Positions 1 to 8,399 of a stretch of 64,000 bases of DNA are shown here, piece after piece. The notes beneath the pieces are model-generated. The model worked only from the letters and a program-made list of their open reading frames with translations, was not told where the DNA came from and did not search any database. Source of the DNA: CALINF01 sp039990395 (GTDB taxonomy: Bacteria; Pseudomonadota; Gammaproteobacteria; Pseudomonadales; Halieaceae); the NCBI GenBank assembly GCA_039990395.1, contig JBDXFZ010000139.1, forward strand, positions 62,001 through 126,000, read 5' to 3'. How positions within the stretch are numbered: the stretch's first letter is position 1; each line of letters starts with the position of its first letter. A program made the position numbers and the translations under genes.

Positions 1-479
1 CCGGCCACCAGACAGGGCAGCATAAAACTGCCACTATCACCTGCCAGCAAGCCACCCAGCACTGGACCCAATACAAGCCCCATACCAAACGCGGAGCCTA
101 TTACCCCCATACCTCGCGCACGATTCTCAGGCGATGTCACGTCGGCCATCATGGCCGATGCCACACCAAAATTACCGGCCATGATGCCGGCAAAGGCGCG
201 GGCGCAGTAAACCATCCACAACTCATTGGCCATGCCGAGCATAACGTAGGAAATAGCCGCGCCAGACAGGCAAATCATGATGACCGGCTTGCGGCCAAGG
301 CGATCCGACAATCTCCCCCAAAAAGGACCACATAACCCTGAACACACCGCGTAGCTAACAATGATTAGGGCGATATCGATTTTGTCAGCGCCCAGCTCGG
401 GCGACAAAAACGGGAGGATAGGAATAACGATACCAAACCCGATCAGGTCAATTAGCACCACGCCAAACAAAATCGGCAT
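1..479 (-). CDS. MFS transporter, N-terminal part (cut by window edge)
   Basis: Reading leftward from an ATG at 477-479, the frame stays open to the window edge and gives about 159 residues of a major facilitator superfamily permease. The start MPILFGVVLIDLIGFGIVIP is a first membrane helix. The loop GRLSDRLGRKP is the family's motif A between helices 2 and 3, and further hydrophobic helices follow. This looks like the drug/proton antiporter (TetA-like) branch; the substrate cannot be told. An in-frame stop lies a few codons upstream of the ATG, and an AGGGG ribosome-binding site precedes it. The C-terminal half is outside the window. Confidence 0.85.
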   Translation of the reverse strand, partial: MPILFGVVLIDLIGFGIVIPILPFLSPELGADKIDIALIIVSYAVCSGLCGPFWGRLSDRLGRKPVIMICLSGAAISYVMLGMANELWMVYCARAFAGIMAGNFGVASAMMADVTSPENRARGMGVIGSAFGMGLVLGPVLGGLLAGDSGSFMLPCLVA

Positions 480-754
480 GGCTAAACCCCTAACGGCATA
501 CGGGTATCACTGTACGACGCAGGTGCAGCAGACTCAGCTAACACCGCAACAACGTTCAGGTCTGTACAAAAATCTAGACGTACGGGGTAGTAACTGACGT
601 TATCACGCGCTCCTTGGACTTCCCGGGGAATTGTTCTCGCCATGACTTTCAAACCGCGTAACCGACGCTCACTGTAGCAGTCCGTTGGCAAGAATTCACG
701 GGTGGCAGCCGGGGTTATTCGATACACTTTAAGTGATAAGAATGGAAATATGTT

Positions 755-1276
755 ATGGCAATAATGAAAACGGAACGCTTGAGTCTGCGTGAATTTTGCC
801 TGGACGATGCGGATGTCGTGCTGTCACTGTTGAATGACCCTGAATACATCGCCAACATTGGCGATCGCGGTATCCGTGACCTGCAACAAGCCCAGACCTA
901 TTTATTGACTGGGCCAATCAAGAGTTACCGGGACAACAACTTCGGTCTGTATGCAATACAGCGCCATGGCGAGGAAGCCGTTATCGGCATGTGCGGCTTG
1001 ATTAAACGAGATGCGCTCTCGGGTATCGACTTAGGTTATGCGCTATTTCCAGAGGCTCGCAGGCAAGGGTACGCGCGGGAAGCTGCTGCGCGAGTCGTGG
1101 AGCAAGCGCGGGTGAGTCTACAGCTCGAAACATTGTTGGCAATCGTAGACCCGAGCAACAAGGCCTCCATACAACTGCTAGAAGCCCTGGAATTCATCTA
1201 CCAGCGCAACATAAGATTAACTCCAGACGATGATCCCGTAGCCTTATACGCCCTCACATTCGAGCCTATTGAATAA
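755..1276 (+). CDS. GNAT family N-acetyltransferase (RimJ/RimL type)
   Basis: A 173-residue protein of the RimJ/RimL-like GNAT group, which transfers acetyl from acetyl-CoA to an amine of a protein, small molecule or antibiotic. It starts MKTERLSLREF, the usual first strand of this group. RRQGYA at residues 102-107 is the acetyl-CoA pyrophosphate-binding loop (R-x-x-G-x-A), and a typical DPSNKASIQLLEALEF region follows. The start may be the ATG at 755 or at 764; both follow a GGAAA-like site. It stands alone, divergent from the MFS gene. The substrate cannot be predicted. Confidence 0.85.
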   Translation: MAIMKTERLSLREFCLDDADVVLSLLNDPEYIANIGDRGIRDLQQAQTYLLTGPIKSYRDNNFGLYAIQRHGEEAVIGMCGLIKRDALSGIDLGYALFPEARRQGYAREAAARVVEQARVSLQLETLLAIVDPSNKASIQLLEALEFIYQRNIRLTPDDDPVALYALTFEPIE

Positions 1277-1295
1277 TACTAGTGCGCATGAGCGC

Positions 1296-2114
1296 CTATT
1301 GGGCAGAGAAAGAAGCAACCACTTTCTCTGCTTTCAAAAGCAACAAGGTATTGCCTTCGATTCGATAAGCAGTAATCTCGCCCATCGCATTGAGGTAGTC
1401 ACGCTCGAGGTCACCGCCTTCCATGCACGCCATCATGGTGCCCGCTAACGGTCCCAGCGTCAGGGCTTTACCTGCGACGCTCTCGCCTTCGAGTGCATAA
1501 CTACCAAAGTATCGATTGCAACCGGAAAAACCTGCAGCACGTTGCTCCTTAGACATAAACACTAGATCAATCGGCTTGTCCCCCGCGCCCAGCTGGGCCG
1601 GACTGCCTGACAGGGTCTCTAGCTGCCACTGTGTATCTTCAAGAGTCGCTGCCGAAGGCTCGGGCTCGGCTGGAACACGACGCACAAGCACTTCCACGGG
1701 ACTCTCCGAGAAGGGATCAATATAGTCTGTATTCGTAAACATAAGCCGATCACCACTATGAATAGTGGCGCGCAATGCATAACGCATTCTCGCGTCGACT
1801 TGGGACGTGTCGTACTCGATAACAAATGGGTAGGGTGGCGCGCCATCTGCCGCCATATTTACCACGGCCATTACCGTTGCCATCGCATCGGCGCGCGAAA
1901 CATCCTGTAACTGAATTTCAATCTGAGCATCGGGAGGCAGCAACATGCGCTCGCGATAAACAACCATTCCCTTAATAGTGCCAGCTGTCATCTCGGCACT
2001 ATCCTTCGAGCTGCCATTAGATGTACCTTGATTACAACCGGTGACAACGATGGCCAAAATGCCAAGCAATAGAGCGCTAAAGCTGCCACGATACCCTGAT
2101 GTAAATCGCCTCAC
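1296..2114 (-). CDS. Lipoprotein with YbaY-like and META/HslJ domains
   Basis: A 272-residue predicted lipoprotein. A basic N-terminus and hydrophobic stretch end in the lipobox VVTGC (Cys27), so it is probably anchored in the inner or outer membrane facing the periplasm. Residues about 43-145 resemble the YbaY/YscW lipoprotein domain (GTIKGMVVYRERMLLPPDA). Residues about 155-270 resemble a META/HslJ domain, with the typical W-x-L opening (DTQWQLETL) and GFSGCNRYFGSY. In other bacteria these domains are linked to heat-shock or stress resistance but have no defined biochemistry. It may be co-transcribed with the NTF2-like gene upstream. Confidence 0.8.
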   Translation of the reverse strand: MRRFTSGYRGSFSALLLGILAIVVTGCNQGTSNGSSKDSAEMTAGTIKGMVVYRERMLLPPDAQIEIQLQDVSRADAMATVMAVVNMAADGAPPYPFVIEYDTSQVDARMRYALRATIHSGDRLMFTNTDYIDPFSESPVEVLVRRVPAEPEPSAATLEDTQWQLETLSGSPAQLGAGDKPIDLVFMSKEQRAAGFSGCNRYFGSYALEGESVAGKALTLGPLAGTMMACMEGGDLERDYLNAMGEITAYRIEGNTLLLLKAEKVVASFSAQ

Positions 2115-2165
2115 GCATAACCTCCGAAAACATAAAGTGGATGCCAGATAGAATGGATAACGTGC

Positions 2166-2552
2166 TCAGGAGGCAAGCTTTTCGAGCATGGCTTTCATTC
2201 GACCATGCAGCATGTTCACGGCTTTTAGTGGTCGCACCATTACTTTGAACTCGGAGATCTTGTCTTCCTTGTTAAACGTCATCATGTCGATACCATTGAT
2301 GATGATGCCGTCCATCTCACATTCAAACTCCAGCACGATATGCTGGGGAGTCACGATCTCCTTTGTGTAGCGAAAGGAGTCATTGAACACTTGCATCGCG
2401 CCTGTGAGGTAAAGCTTACTGATAGCCTGACCTTCTTGCGGTGTGTGCACGACAGGGGAAATGAAAACACAATCCTGCGCGAGCAAGTCGTCCAGTAAAT
2501 CGGGATTACGCTCTTTGGTATAGTGGTGCCAGCGCTCTAATCGTGAATCCAT
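2166..2552 (-). CDS. NTF2-like (SnoaL-type) protein
   Basis: A 128-residue protein. The frame extends 20 codons further upstream, but I start at MDSRLERW because AGGGAGA stands 5 bases before that ATG. Its sequence fits the nuclear transport factor 2-like cone fold: an N-terminal helix with RWHHYTKERNPDLLDDLL, a short VFISPVVHTPQ strand, and a C-terminal sheet. Proteins of this fold include isomerases, dehydratases and ligand binders, and no catalytic residue lets me choose. It lies between the S10 peptidase and lipoprotein genes on the same strand, so it may share their transcript. Confidence 0.65.
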   Translation of the reverse strand: MDSRLERWHHYTKERNPDLLDDLLAQDCVFISPVVHTPQEGQAISKLYLTGAMQVFNDSFRYTKEIVTPQHIVLEFECEMDGIIINGIDMMTFNKEDKISEFKVMVRPLKAVNMLHGRMKAMLEKLAS

Positions 2553-2668
2553 GGGCCGTCTCCCTAAAAAAGAGGCACTACAATAGCGCCGAGTTAATAG
2601 ATTGCCAACCATCGTCTGAGCGCGAGCCCAGATGACGGATGGTAGGTCTCAGTTGTCTTATCGTCGGG

Positions 2669-4201
2669 CTATTTCGCAATAAAGTCAGCCAGATCCTGCT
2701 TGAACTTGCCCATGGATGGCTCGTGCAAATACATCATGTGACCTGCCTCGTAATACTCCACCTTAAGGTTGTCCAGTATGTGCTTTGGAACGTCCATGTG
2801 GTTGATGAAATACTGCGTCGCGCCATACGGCGTGGCCAAGTCGTAATAGCCTTGCTGAACAAGTACACGCATTTTGGGGTTCTGCACCATGGAATACGCC
2901 AGATCCACTGCCGTATTCGCCACCGGCACTTTGCCATAGGGCGCGCCCGGTTGATCGTGACCCTGCTCCCAATGCTGCCAGAGCTGACCCGACGTCACAT
3001 AGCGGCGCTCCGTTTTTACACCCAGCTCCTCACGATAGTAGTCATTAAAGGTTGCAACAAAGGCTGGCCCAACGGCGGGGAAAAACGGGTCGTAGGAGAA
3101 CGACTCACCAATATGATTAATCCCATCGCCGACAAAACGCGAGTCTATCCGGCCCACAGTTTTGCGTTGCTCACGCAACAGCTCCTTGGCGAAGCGCGAT
3201 TCATCGATACGCAGATCGGCTTTGTCCCAGTACTCAGCGCTAATACCCGTAAAGCGCTCCATTCCCGCCAGTACCGCTTCGCGCTCCTCGGAGCTCGCCA
3301 AATTACCTTTCAGGAGTATCGGTGCGTACTCATCATAAGCAAAGGCCTCCGCCTGACGCAGGAAGGCCTGAAGATCATCAGGGCGATCAGCAATAGCATT
3401 GTGGTACCAGGCAGTTGCGGCATAGGTCGTGAAAAAGTTGACGTAAGGTAGGTCAATTTTTAGTCCTGCATTACCCGCTACAAAGTCCATATAGGGTGAC
3501 ACAAGGATCACGCCATTAAGCGCGATGCTGTGTCTCTGCAACAGGTAATAGGCTACGCCCCCACTTCGGATCCCGCCGTAACTCTCGCCGAGCAAATATT
3601 TTGGCGATTGCCAGCGCCCGTTATCCGTAACATAGCGGGCAATAAAATCAGACACCGATGCAATATCCTGATCGACTCCCCAGAAATCGGTTCCCTTGCC
3701 CTTACCAACCGCGCGCGAAAAACCTGTGCCTACCGGGTCTATCATCACCAGGTCGGCTTCGTCCAGTATACTGAAGTCATTGCTGACACGCCGGAAAGGG
3801 CCCTCGGTGGTAAACGCTGTATCTTCCACCTCCGTGCGCTCTGGCCCCAGAATACCCATATGCAGCCACATTGAGGCGGAGCCGGGCCCACCGTTATAAG
3901 CAAACAATATCGGCCGATTGGATTTGTCAGCGCCCTGCTTGGTATACGCCGTATATCCGAAGTGCGCGATGGGTTCATCCTTCTCATTTTTCATGACCAT
4001 GGTTGCAGCGGTAGCGGTATATTCCAGCGCACTGCCATCGATCTTGATCATGTGAGTGGATTCGAAAAACAACGGCTCGGGTATTGCGTCAGCGGAGGTT
4101 TCGCTAGATGCACTCTCCTGCGGCTCTTCTGCCGCGAACGTCAGCATGGAAGCTGGGCAGATGACCGCCATGGCGATCAGTACTCTGAAAATCGGTTTCA
4201 T
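2669..4201 (-). CDS. Peptidase S10, serine carboxypeptidase-like, exported
   Basis: A 510-residue protein with a signal peptide (residues 1-23, ending LTFAA). It belongs to the serine carboxypeptidase (S10) clan of alpha/beta hydrolases. The oxyanion-hole region NGGPGSAS is at 103-110. The nucleophile is Ser207 in GESYGG, the acid is probably Asp454 in GYYDLATPYG, and the base is His488 in AGHMMYLHE. It should remove C-terminal residues from peptides in the periplasm or outside the cell. Bacterial members of this type are common in marine and soil gammaproteobacteria and in xanthomonads. It starts with ATG and is first in a possible three-gene minus-strand unit. Confidence 0.9.
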   Translation of the reverse strand: MKPIFRVLIAMAVICPASMLTFAAEEPQESASSETSADAIPEPLFFESTHMIKIDGSALEYTATAATMVMKNEKDEPIAHFGYTAYTKQGADKSNRPILFAYNGGPGSASMWLHMGILGPERTEVEDTAFTTEGPFRRVSNDFSILDEADLVMIDPVGTGFSRAVGKGKGTDFWGVDQDIASVSDFIARYVTDNGRWQSPKYLLGESYGGIRSGGVAYYLLQRHSIALNGVILVSPYMDFVAGNAGLKIDLPYVNFFTTYAATAWYHNAIADRPDDLQAFLRQAEAFAYDEYAPILLKGNLASSEEREAVLAGMERFTGISAEYWDKADLRIDESRFAKELLREQRKTVGRIDSRFVGDGINHIGESFSYDPFFPAVGPAFVATFNDYYREELGVKTERRYVTSGQLWQHWEQGHDQPGAPYGKVPVANTAVDLAYSMVQNPKMRVLVQQGYYDLATPYGATQYFINHMDVPKHILDNLKVEYYEAGHMMYLHEPSMGKFKQDLADFIAK

Positions 4202-4255
4202 TTTTTGGGTCCAGTTACGTAAGAAAAGTCTGTTGCTGAGAGCTTCAGCTGTGCG

Positions 4256-4972
4256 CTAAGGGGTCATAACCGACACCTCAATGGCGTCGTATATATTGTC
4301 GCTGTACTCCATGTGAGTGTCATAGTGCGTATTTTCGTAATGGCCACACTTCCTGACATAGTCCAGATAACCTGTAGCATCAAACATACCGATATTATCA
4401 GCGACCACAATGCTGCCAGGTCCTACGGACTTACAACTCTCAATAACTTTCAAATCTTGGAGGTACAGATTCTTCAAGTGATCTATGAAAACCAATTGAT
4501 ACTGCTTACCCAATTGAGGGATAACCGACTCAGCACGGCCGACATGAACAGTAACAACATCCGTCAGGCCGGCGTGCTCGATAATCTGCCTGGCAACGGC
4601 TGCGTTGTCTTCTTCGACCTCAACAGAATCAATATGACCATTGCCCTCGAGGTGTTGTCCCATGAGGACGGCTGAATAGCCGCAGTAAGTGCCCAACTCC
4701 AATACGTTGCCGGCGGCAGACCGCAGCAATTGGCGGGTAAGAATCATGCCCTTTACATCGCCTACGTTCATGAGAAAGCGTTGCTCGAGTGCAAAGGTGT
4801 CCATGGCGTCTAGCACGGCAGCCGGGTCGCCCGGTTCGGTGTTGCTAAGGACATAATCCAGCACACGGCGCGGCCTTGAGGGCCTCCCAAGAACAGAATC
4901 CACGAGCATAGCTGTCCCTTCTCGGATGCCAAATCCGATAATGGCCGAGGAGGTTTTAGGAAACATCGCCAC
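4256..4972 (-). CDS. Catechol O-methyltransferase family SAM-dependent methyltransferase
   Basis: A 238-residue class I methyltransferase that matches the catechol O-methyltransferase family closely. The SAM-binding loop is ELGTYCGYSA (residues 92-101). The Mg2+ and catalytic residues of COMT are retained: Asp164 and Lys167 in FIDHLK, and Asp192-Asn193 in VVADNI. It should methylate a hydroxyl of a catechol or similar diol in the cytoplasm. GTG at 4970-4972 is the preferred start because AAGGAAG stands 5 bases upstream; an ATG two codons later is possible. The true substrate is unknown. A coniferyl-aldehyde-type dehydrogenase lies nearby on the other strand. Confidence 0.85.
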   Translation of the reverse strand: MAMFPKTSSAIIGFGIREGTAMLVDSVLGRPSRPRRVLDYVLSNTEPGDPAAVLDAMDTFALEQRFLMNVGDVKGMILTRQLLRSAAGNVLELGTYCGYSAVLMGQHLEGNGHIDSVEVEEDNAAVARQIIEHAGLTDVVTVHVGRAESVIPQLGKQYQLVFIDHLKNLYLQDLKVIESCKSVGPGSIVVADNIGMFDATGYLDYVRKCGHYENTHYDTHMEYSDNIYDAIEVSVMTP

Positions 4973-5034
4973 GCTGGCTTCCTTCCGGCTAACGCCGGTT
5001 CAGGTTTCCGCCGATCACTTTAGCCACCCGATTG

Positions 5035-5388
5035 TTATAACTCTAATTCCGAGTGGAACTCTTTCTCTATGTTCTGCTGGGTCTCGTATTGAGCGATACC
5101 GCGTTTAACTGTGGAATCGCGCATACGCTGATGATACCGCTGTCTGCGGTAATGCGCCACGAGCCGCGGGAAGAGCTCTGACTCTTCTTCACCCGCAATC
5201 AGGGCTTCTATCAGTGCGATATCTATCCCTACGCGATAGGCGATACGACTGGGTCGAATTTTATGGGCATGAAACTCCGCTACAATATGCACTTGCTGCG
5301 CACGACTATGCGTACAGACCCGTGAATACCCATAGGGCGGAGATGGCGTGCGCTCGTCGTTATTGGAAGTTTCGTTGATCATACTCAC
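5035..5388 (-). CDS. Hypothetical protein, basic, possible helix-turn-helix
   Basis: A 117-residue protein that I do not recognise with certainty. The middle, RPSRIAYRVGIDIALIEALI, has the pattern of a helix-turn-helix, and the following FPRLVAHYRRQRYHQRMRD is strongly basic, so nucleic-acid binding is possible. It starts with GTG at 5388 or with ATG two codons later; no strong ribosome-binding site is visible. A perfect tandem 29-bp duplication begins at the base next to the GTG and would lie in the promoter or leader of this gene. Confidence 0.5.
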   Translation of the reverse strand: MSMINETSNNDERTPSPPYGYSRVCTHSRAQQVHIVAEFHAHKIRPSRIAYRVGIDIALIEALIAGEEESELFPRLVAHYRRQRYHQRMRDSTVKRGIAQYETQQNIEKEFHSELEL

Positions 5389-5449
5389 GTTTTAGCAGCT
5401 GGCGACCTCGCTGCCAAGTTTTAGCAGCTGGCGACCTCGCTGCCAAGTT
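5389..5449. repeat. Two tandem copies of a 29-bp unit
   Basis: The unit starting GTTTTAGCAGCTGGCGACCT and ending CGCTGCCAA occurs twice without mismatch, at 5389-5417 and 5418-5446. The first three bases of a third copy follow. Each unit contains GCAG...CTGC inverted ends. It sits immediately upstream of the gene at 5035-5388 and about 120 bp before the aldehyde dehydrogenase gene. Confidence 0.9.
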
Positions 5450-5567
5450 GTCGCACCCTTTGGCCAGAAATAACCGCTGCATATGGTTAATTTTTGCTCA
5501 CTCCCAGTCTATACTAATCTGTTCAGACGATGGCTTTCAGGCCCAGAAACAATAAAAGGATAACTCC

Positions 5568-7028
5568 ATGAACGCACCTCAACAGGCACCGATATCCGAA
5601 GATGTAGAGCAACAGATGCAGCAGTCGCTCGCTGATCAAAAGCAGGCGTACCTTGCAGAGGGTGCCGTCACTGCGGAAACCCGGATCGATCGAATGGACC
5701 GTGCGATAGATGGGCTGGTGCGCCACGCAGACAAAATCAGCGACGCACTGAACAGCGACTTTACCTGCCGCCCTCGCGAAGTGAACATGCTGACAGATGT
5801 TATCGGCTCTATCGGCGCACTCAAGCATTCCAAAAAACACGTTCGGAAATGGATGGCAGCAGAAAAGCGCCCGACTCTCTTCCCGTTGAACTTGCTTGGC
5901 GGTCGTTCGCGCATCGAGTACCAACCCAAAGGCGTCGTCGGCATCGTTGCACCCTGGAACTTCCCGATTGCAATGGTTTTTCAACCTATGGCTGGAATCC
6001 TCGCAGCGGGTAACCGGGTTATGATCAAGCCATCAGAGTTTACTCCCGCCACCTCCGACGCTATTGCAGAATTGGTTGCGGATGTTTTCGACCCGCTGGA
6101 AGTCACCACTTTTACTGGCGGCCCGGAAGTTGGACAGGCTTTCTCCGGCTTGGCGTTTGACCACATGATCTTCACGGGTGCCACCGGTATTGCAAAGCAT
6201 ATTATGGCTGCTGCTTCGAGAAACCTGGTTCCTGTCACGTTAGAGCTTGGCGGCAAGTCGCCAGTCATCGTGTCGCGAAGTGCAGACATCGACAAGAGTC
6301 TGTCGCGCATCATGATGGGCAAAACGATGAACGCCGGCCAAATCTGCCTTGCGCCCGACTACTTGCTGGTGCCAGAGGAAAAATTGGACGAGGTTATCGC
6401 CAGCGCAGAACGCGCCGTGGCGCAGATGTACCCCACTTTGCTCAACAACGAGCAGTACACGTCTGTGGTAAACGAGCGTCACTATCAAAGACTGAATGGT
6501 TACCTAACAGAAGCCCAGGAGCGGGGCGAAAAGGTTATACCCATTAATCCAGGCAATGAAGATTTCAGCGCTCAGCAGAATAGCTTCAAGATTCCGCCTA
6601 CGCTGGTTTCCCAGCCCGCAGAAGACCTGGGCCTGATGGAAGAAGAGATGTTTGGCCCTGTGCTGCCCATCAAAACCTACAAGGACTTTGAGGAAACTAT
6701 TGACTACATCAACAGTAAGCCACGCCCTCTGGCCGCCTATTACTTTGGTGAAGACAAGCAGGAAGAAAATGCGATGATTACTCGCACCACATCTGGCGGC
6801 GTTTGTGTCAACGATGTGGTGATGCACATCGCCCAGGAAGACCTGCCCTTTGGCGGCATTGGTCCTAGTGGCATGGGCTCATATCACGGGATAGAGGGCT
6901 TCAAAACGTTTAGTCATGCCAAGTCCGTCTACCGACAGACAGGTATGAACGTGGGTAAGCTCAGTGGAATGCTGCCGCCGTATAACGATACTACGCAGAA
7001 GACTATTAAGGCCCAACTCAAGAAGTAG
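5568..7028 (+). CDS. Coniferyl aldehyde dehydrogenase-type aldehyde dehydrogenase
   Basis: A 486-residue NAD(P)-dependent aldehyde dehydrogenase. The general base is Glu226 in ELGGKSP and the nucleophile is Cys260 in GQICLAPDY. The APWNFP (128-133) and TGGPEVG (183-189) Rossmann elements are present. The GQICLAPDY active site, a short N-terminus and a C-terminal segment around MLPPY are typical of the coniferyl aldehyde dehydrogenase (CalB) group, which oxidises coniferyl and other aromatic or long-chain aldehydes to acids. It starts with ATG, is monocistronic, and ends 17 bases before a strong terminator. The physiological aldehyde is not known. Confidence 0.88.
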   Translation: MNAPQQAPISEDVEQQMQQSLADQKQAYLAEGAVTAETRIDRMDRAIDGLVRHADKISDALNSDFTCRPREVNMLTDVIGSIGALKHSKKHVRKWMAAEKRPTLFPLNLLGGRSRIEYQPKGVVGIVAPWNFPIAMVFQPMAGILAAGNRVMIKPSEFTPATSDAIAELVADVFDPLEVTTFTGGPEVGQAFSGLAFDHMIFTGATGIAKHIMAAASRNLVPVTLELGGKSPVIVSRSADIDKSLSRIMMGKTMNAGQICLAPDYLLVPEEKLDEVIASAERAVAQMYPTLLNNEQYTSVVNERHYQRLNGYLTEAQERGEKVIPINPGNEDFSAQQNSFKIPPTLVSQPAEDLGLMEEEMFGPVLPIKTYKDFEETIDYINSKPRPLAAYYFGEDKQEENAMITRTTSGGVCVNDVVMHIAQEDLPFGGIGPSGMGSYHGIEGFKTFSHAKSVYRQTGMNVGKLSGMLPPYNDTTQKTIKAQLKK

Positions 7029-7045
7029 AACTGGGGTCCATTATC

Positions 7046-7069
7046 AAAGGGGCCTTCGGGCCCCTTTTT
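7046..7069 (+). terminator. Rho-independent terminator of the aldehyde dehydrogenase gene
   Basis: A 9-bp GC-rich stem, AAAGGGGCC paired with GGCCCCTTT, closes a TTCG tetraloop and runs into a T tract. It ends the transcript of the gene at 5568-7028. Confidence 0.92.
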
Positions 7070-7122
7070 GTTTGACTATATTTAGCACCCCTACGCCGAT
7101 CGAGACTCTACTCCAAAATACC

Positions 7123-7338
7123 TCAACGAATCCGACCGCCCACCGAGATACTGGTGTGCATGCCACTCCCCCATCCGCCGTAGCCACGGCCATACCCATG
7201 TCCATACCCGTGGCCGTAATTGCTATACCCACTCGATACGCCGATGCTCCCATAGACCTGCGGGTCATCACAGCCCGTCAGAGTAGCAAGGATGAATGTG
7301 ACCCCCACGATGCGAAAAACGCTATATAGTTGTTTCAT
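7123..7338 (-). CDS. Small Gly/Tyr-rich lipoprotein
   Basis: A 71-residue predicted lipoprotein starting at the ATG at 7336-7338 (MKQLYSVFRIVG). The lipobox is ATLTGC, and the mature part is dominated by glycine, tyrosine and histidine (GYSNYGHGYGHGYGRGYGG). This composition suggests a disordered surface or periplasmic peptide; I know no function for it. Its ATG overlaps the stop codon of the upstream VOC lipoprotein gene (ATGA), which implies translational coupling. Confidence 0.7.
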   Translation of the reverse strand: MKQLYSVFRIVGVTFILATLTGCDDPQVYGSIGVSSGYSNYGHGYGHGYGRGYGGWGSGMHTSISVGGRIR

Positions 7339-8300
7339 TGCACGATCTCTCCGTTTGCGCCAGACGCTGCACCAATAGCCCCTTGATCCCACGTTTGTAA
7401 TGCAATACTCGCACCAGAGGGGTCTGCGATAATGGCCATATAACCACCGCTAGGTCGCTCCAGCTTCGGTACCAATATGCTGCCACCGAGATCCTCTACC
7501 TTACTCAGGGCGATTTCCAATTCCGATTCGTCGACAACTCGCAGATAACTTAACCACAAAGGAGGCATCTCGGGTGCAGGCGTGTTGCGTATACCCAGCC
7601 GCGGCCGCCCTAAAGAGGACAACAGCTGATAGTTTGCATCTGGTGCAACCGGCACCGCTATCGACTCACTTTCCAATGTTGCTAGTGATCGGTAAAAAGC
7701 ACTCGCTTGGCTGGCGTCAGACGTCCAAAGTTCGTTCCACAGGAAGCTGCCCACAGAAACAGGCCCAGCAACATCGGCGGGATCGCCTTCCCGAGTTTCC
7801 AAAAGGGCAATAACAGCCCCTTGGGGATCTTCGATGACCGCTATTGTGCCGCGCTCACCGAGCGACGTGGGCGGAGTCAGTACTGTTCCACCCCCTCTAA
7901 GCACAGCCGATTTCGCGGCATCAGCATTGGCGACAGACATCACTGGAATCCACTGCGAAATATCCGCCGTTGTGGGCAACTGTGTTTGATCGACCATGCC
8001 GCCGATCAGTTGTCCCTTGTGTTTGATCAAGGAGTAATTGGCACCTGTAAGACTTAGCGACTGGAATTCCCAACCGAAGAGACCCGAAAAGAATGCCTCA
8101 CTCGCAGCTGGCGTATCAGAGACAAGGTCGTGCCAAATTACTTTCCCCGCAAGCCGCTGACCATCTGCGCCGTGGGGAATCGCAGGAACACTAAACTGGG
8201 TCCCCGCGCAGGCACCCAACAGTAGAAGAACACACAGTAGACTTAAGTGATAACAACGCGACACAGCTGAACTCCAGAATATTTTTCCAGTGCGCATCAT
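7335..8300 (-). CDS. Lipoprotein with two VOC (glyoxalase-like) domains
   Basis: About 321 residues. The start is one of two adjacent ATG codons at 8295-8300. The N-terminus is a lipoprotein signal with lipobox LLGAC. Two vicinal-oxygen-chelate modules follow: the first begins with GKVIWHDLVSDTPAASEAFF, the second with SVGSFLWNELWTSDASQASA, and each ends in the usual D(P)xGAxIAL strand (IEDPQGAVIALLE, IADPSGASIALQT). VOC proteins bind metals or small ligands and include glyoxalases, dioxygenases and antibiotic-binding proteins. Membrane export is unusual, as most members are cytosolic. It overlaps the next gene by 4 bp. Confidence 0.8.
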   Translation of the reverse strand: MMRTGKIFWSSAVSRCYHLSLLCVLLLLGACAGTQFSVPAIPHGADGQRLAGKVIWHDLVSDTPAASEAFFSGLFGWEFQSLSLTGANYSLIKHKGQLIGGMVDQTQLPTTADISQWIPVMSVANADAAKSAVLRGGGTVLTPPTSLGERGTIAVIEDPQGAVIALLETREGDPADVAGPVSVGSFLWNELWTSDASQASAFYRSLATLESESIAVPVAPDANYQLLSSLGRPRLGIRNTPAPEMPPLWLSYLRVVDESELEIALSKVEDLGGSILVPKLERPSGGYMAIIADPSGASIALQTWDQGAIGAASGANGEIVQ

Positions 8301-8399
8301 ACACCGCTCTGACAAGCGATATGTATTGGCGCAAACACCGAGCTGGTGCAATACTGAGACTCTATCTCAGGAAAACTTCTCAGGCTCAGGAGAAAGGCT

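Noticed and set aside
482..727. An 81-codon minus-strand frame between the MFS and GNAT genes
   Set aside because: No family resemblance and no ribosome-binding site, and it fills the divergent promoter region of two real genes.
2639..3451. A 270-codon plus-strand frame
   Set aside because: It is entirely antisense to the S10 peptidase gene, which has a full catalytic triad; a shadow frame.
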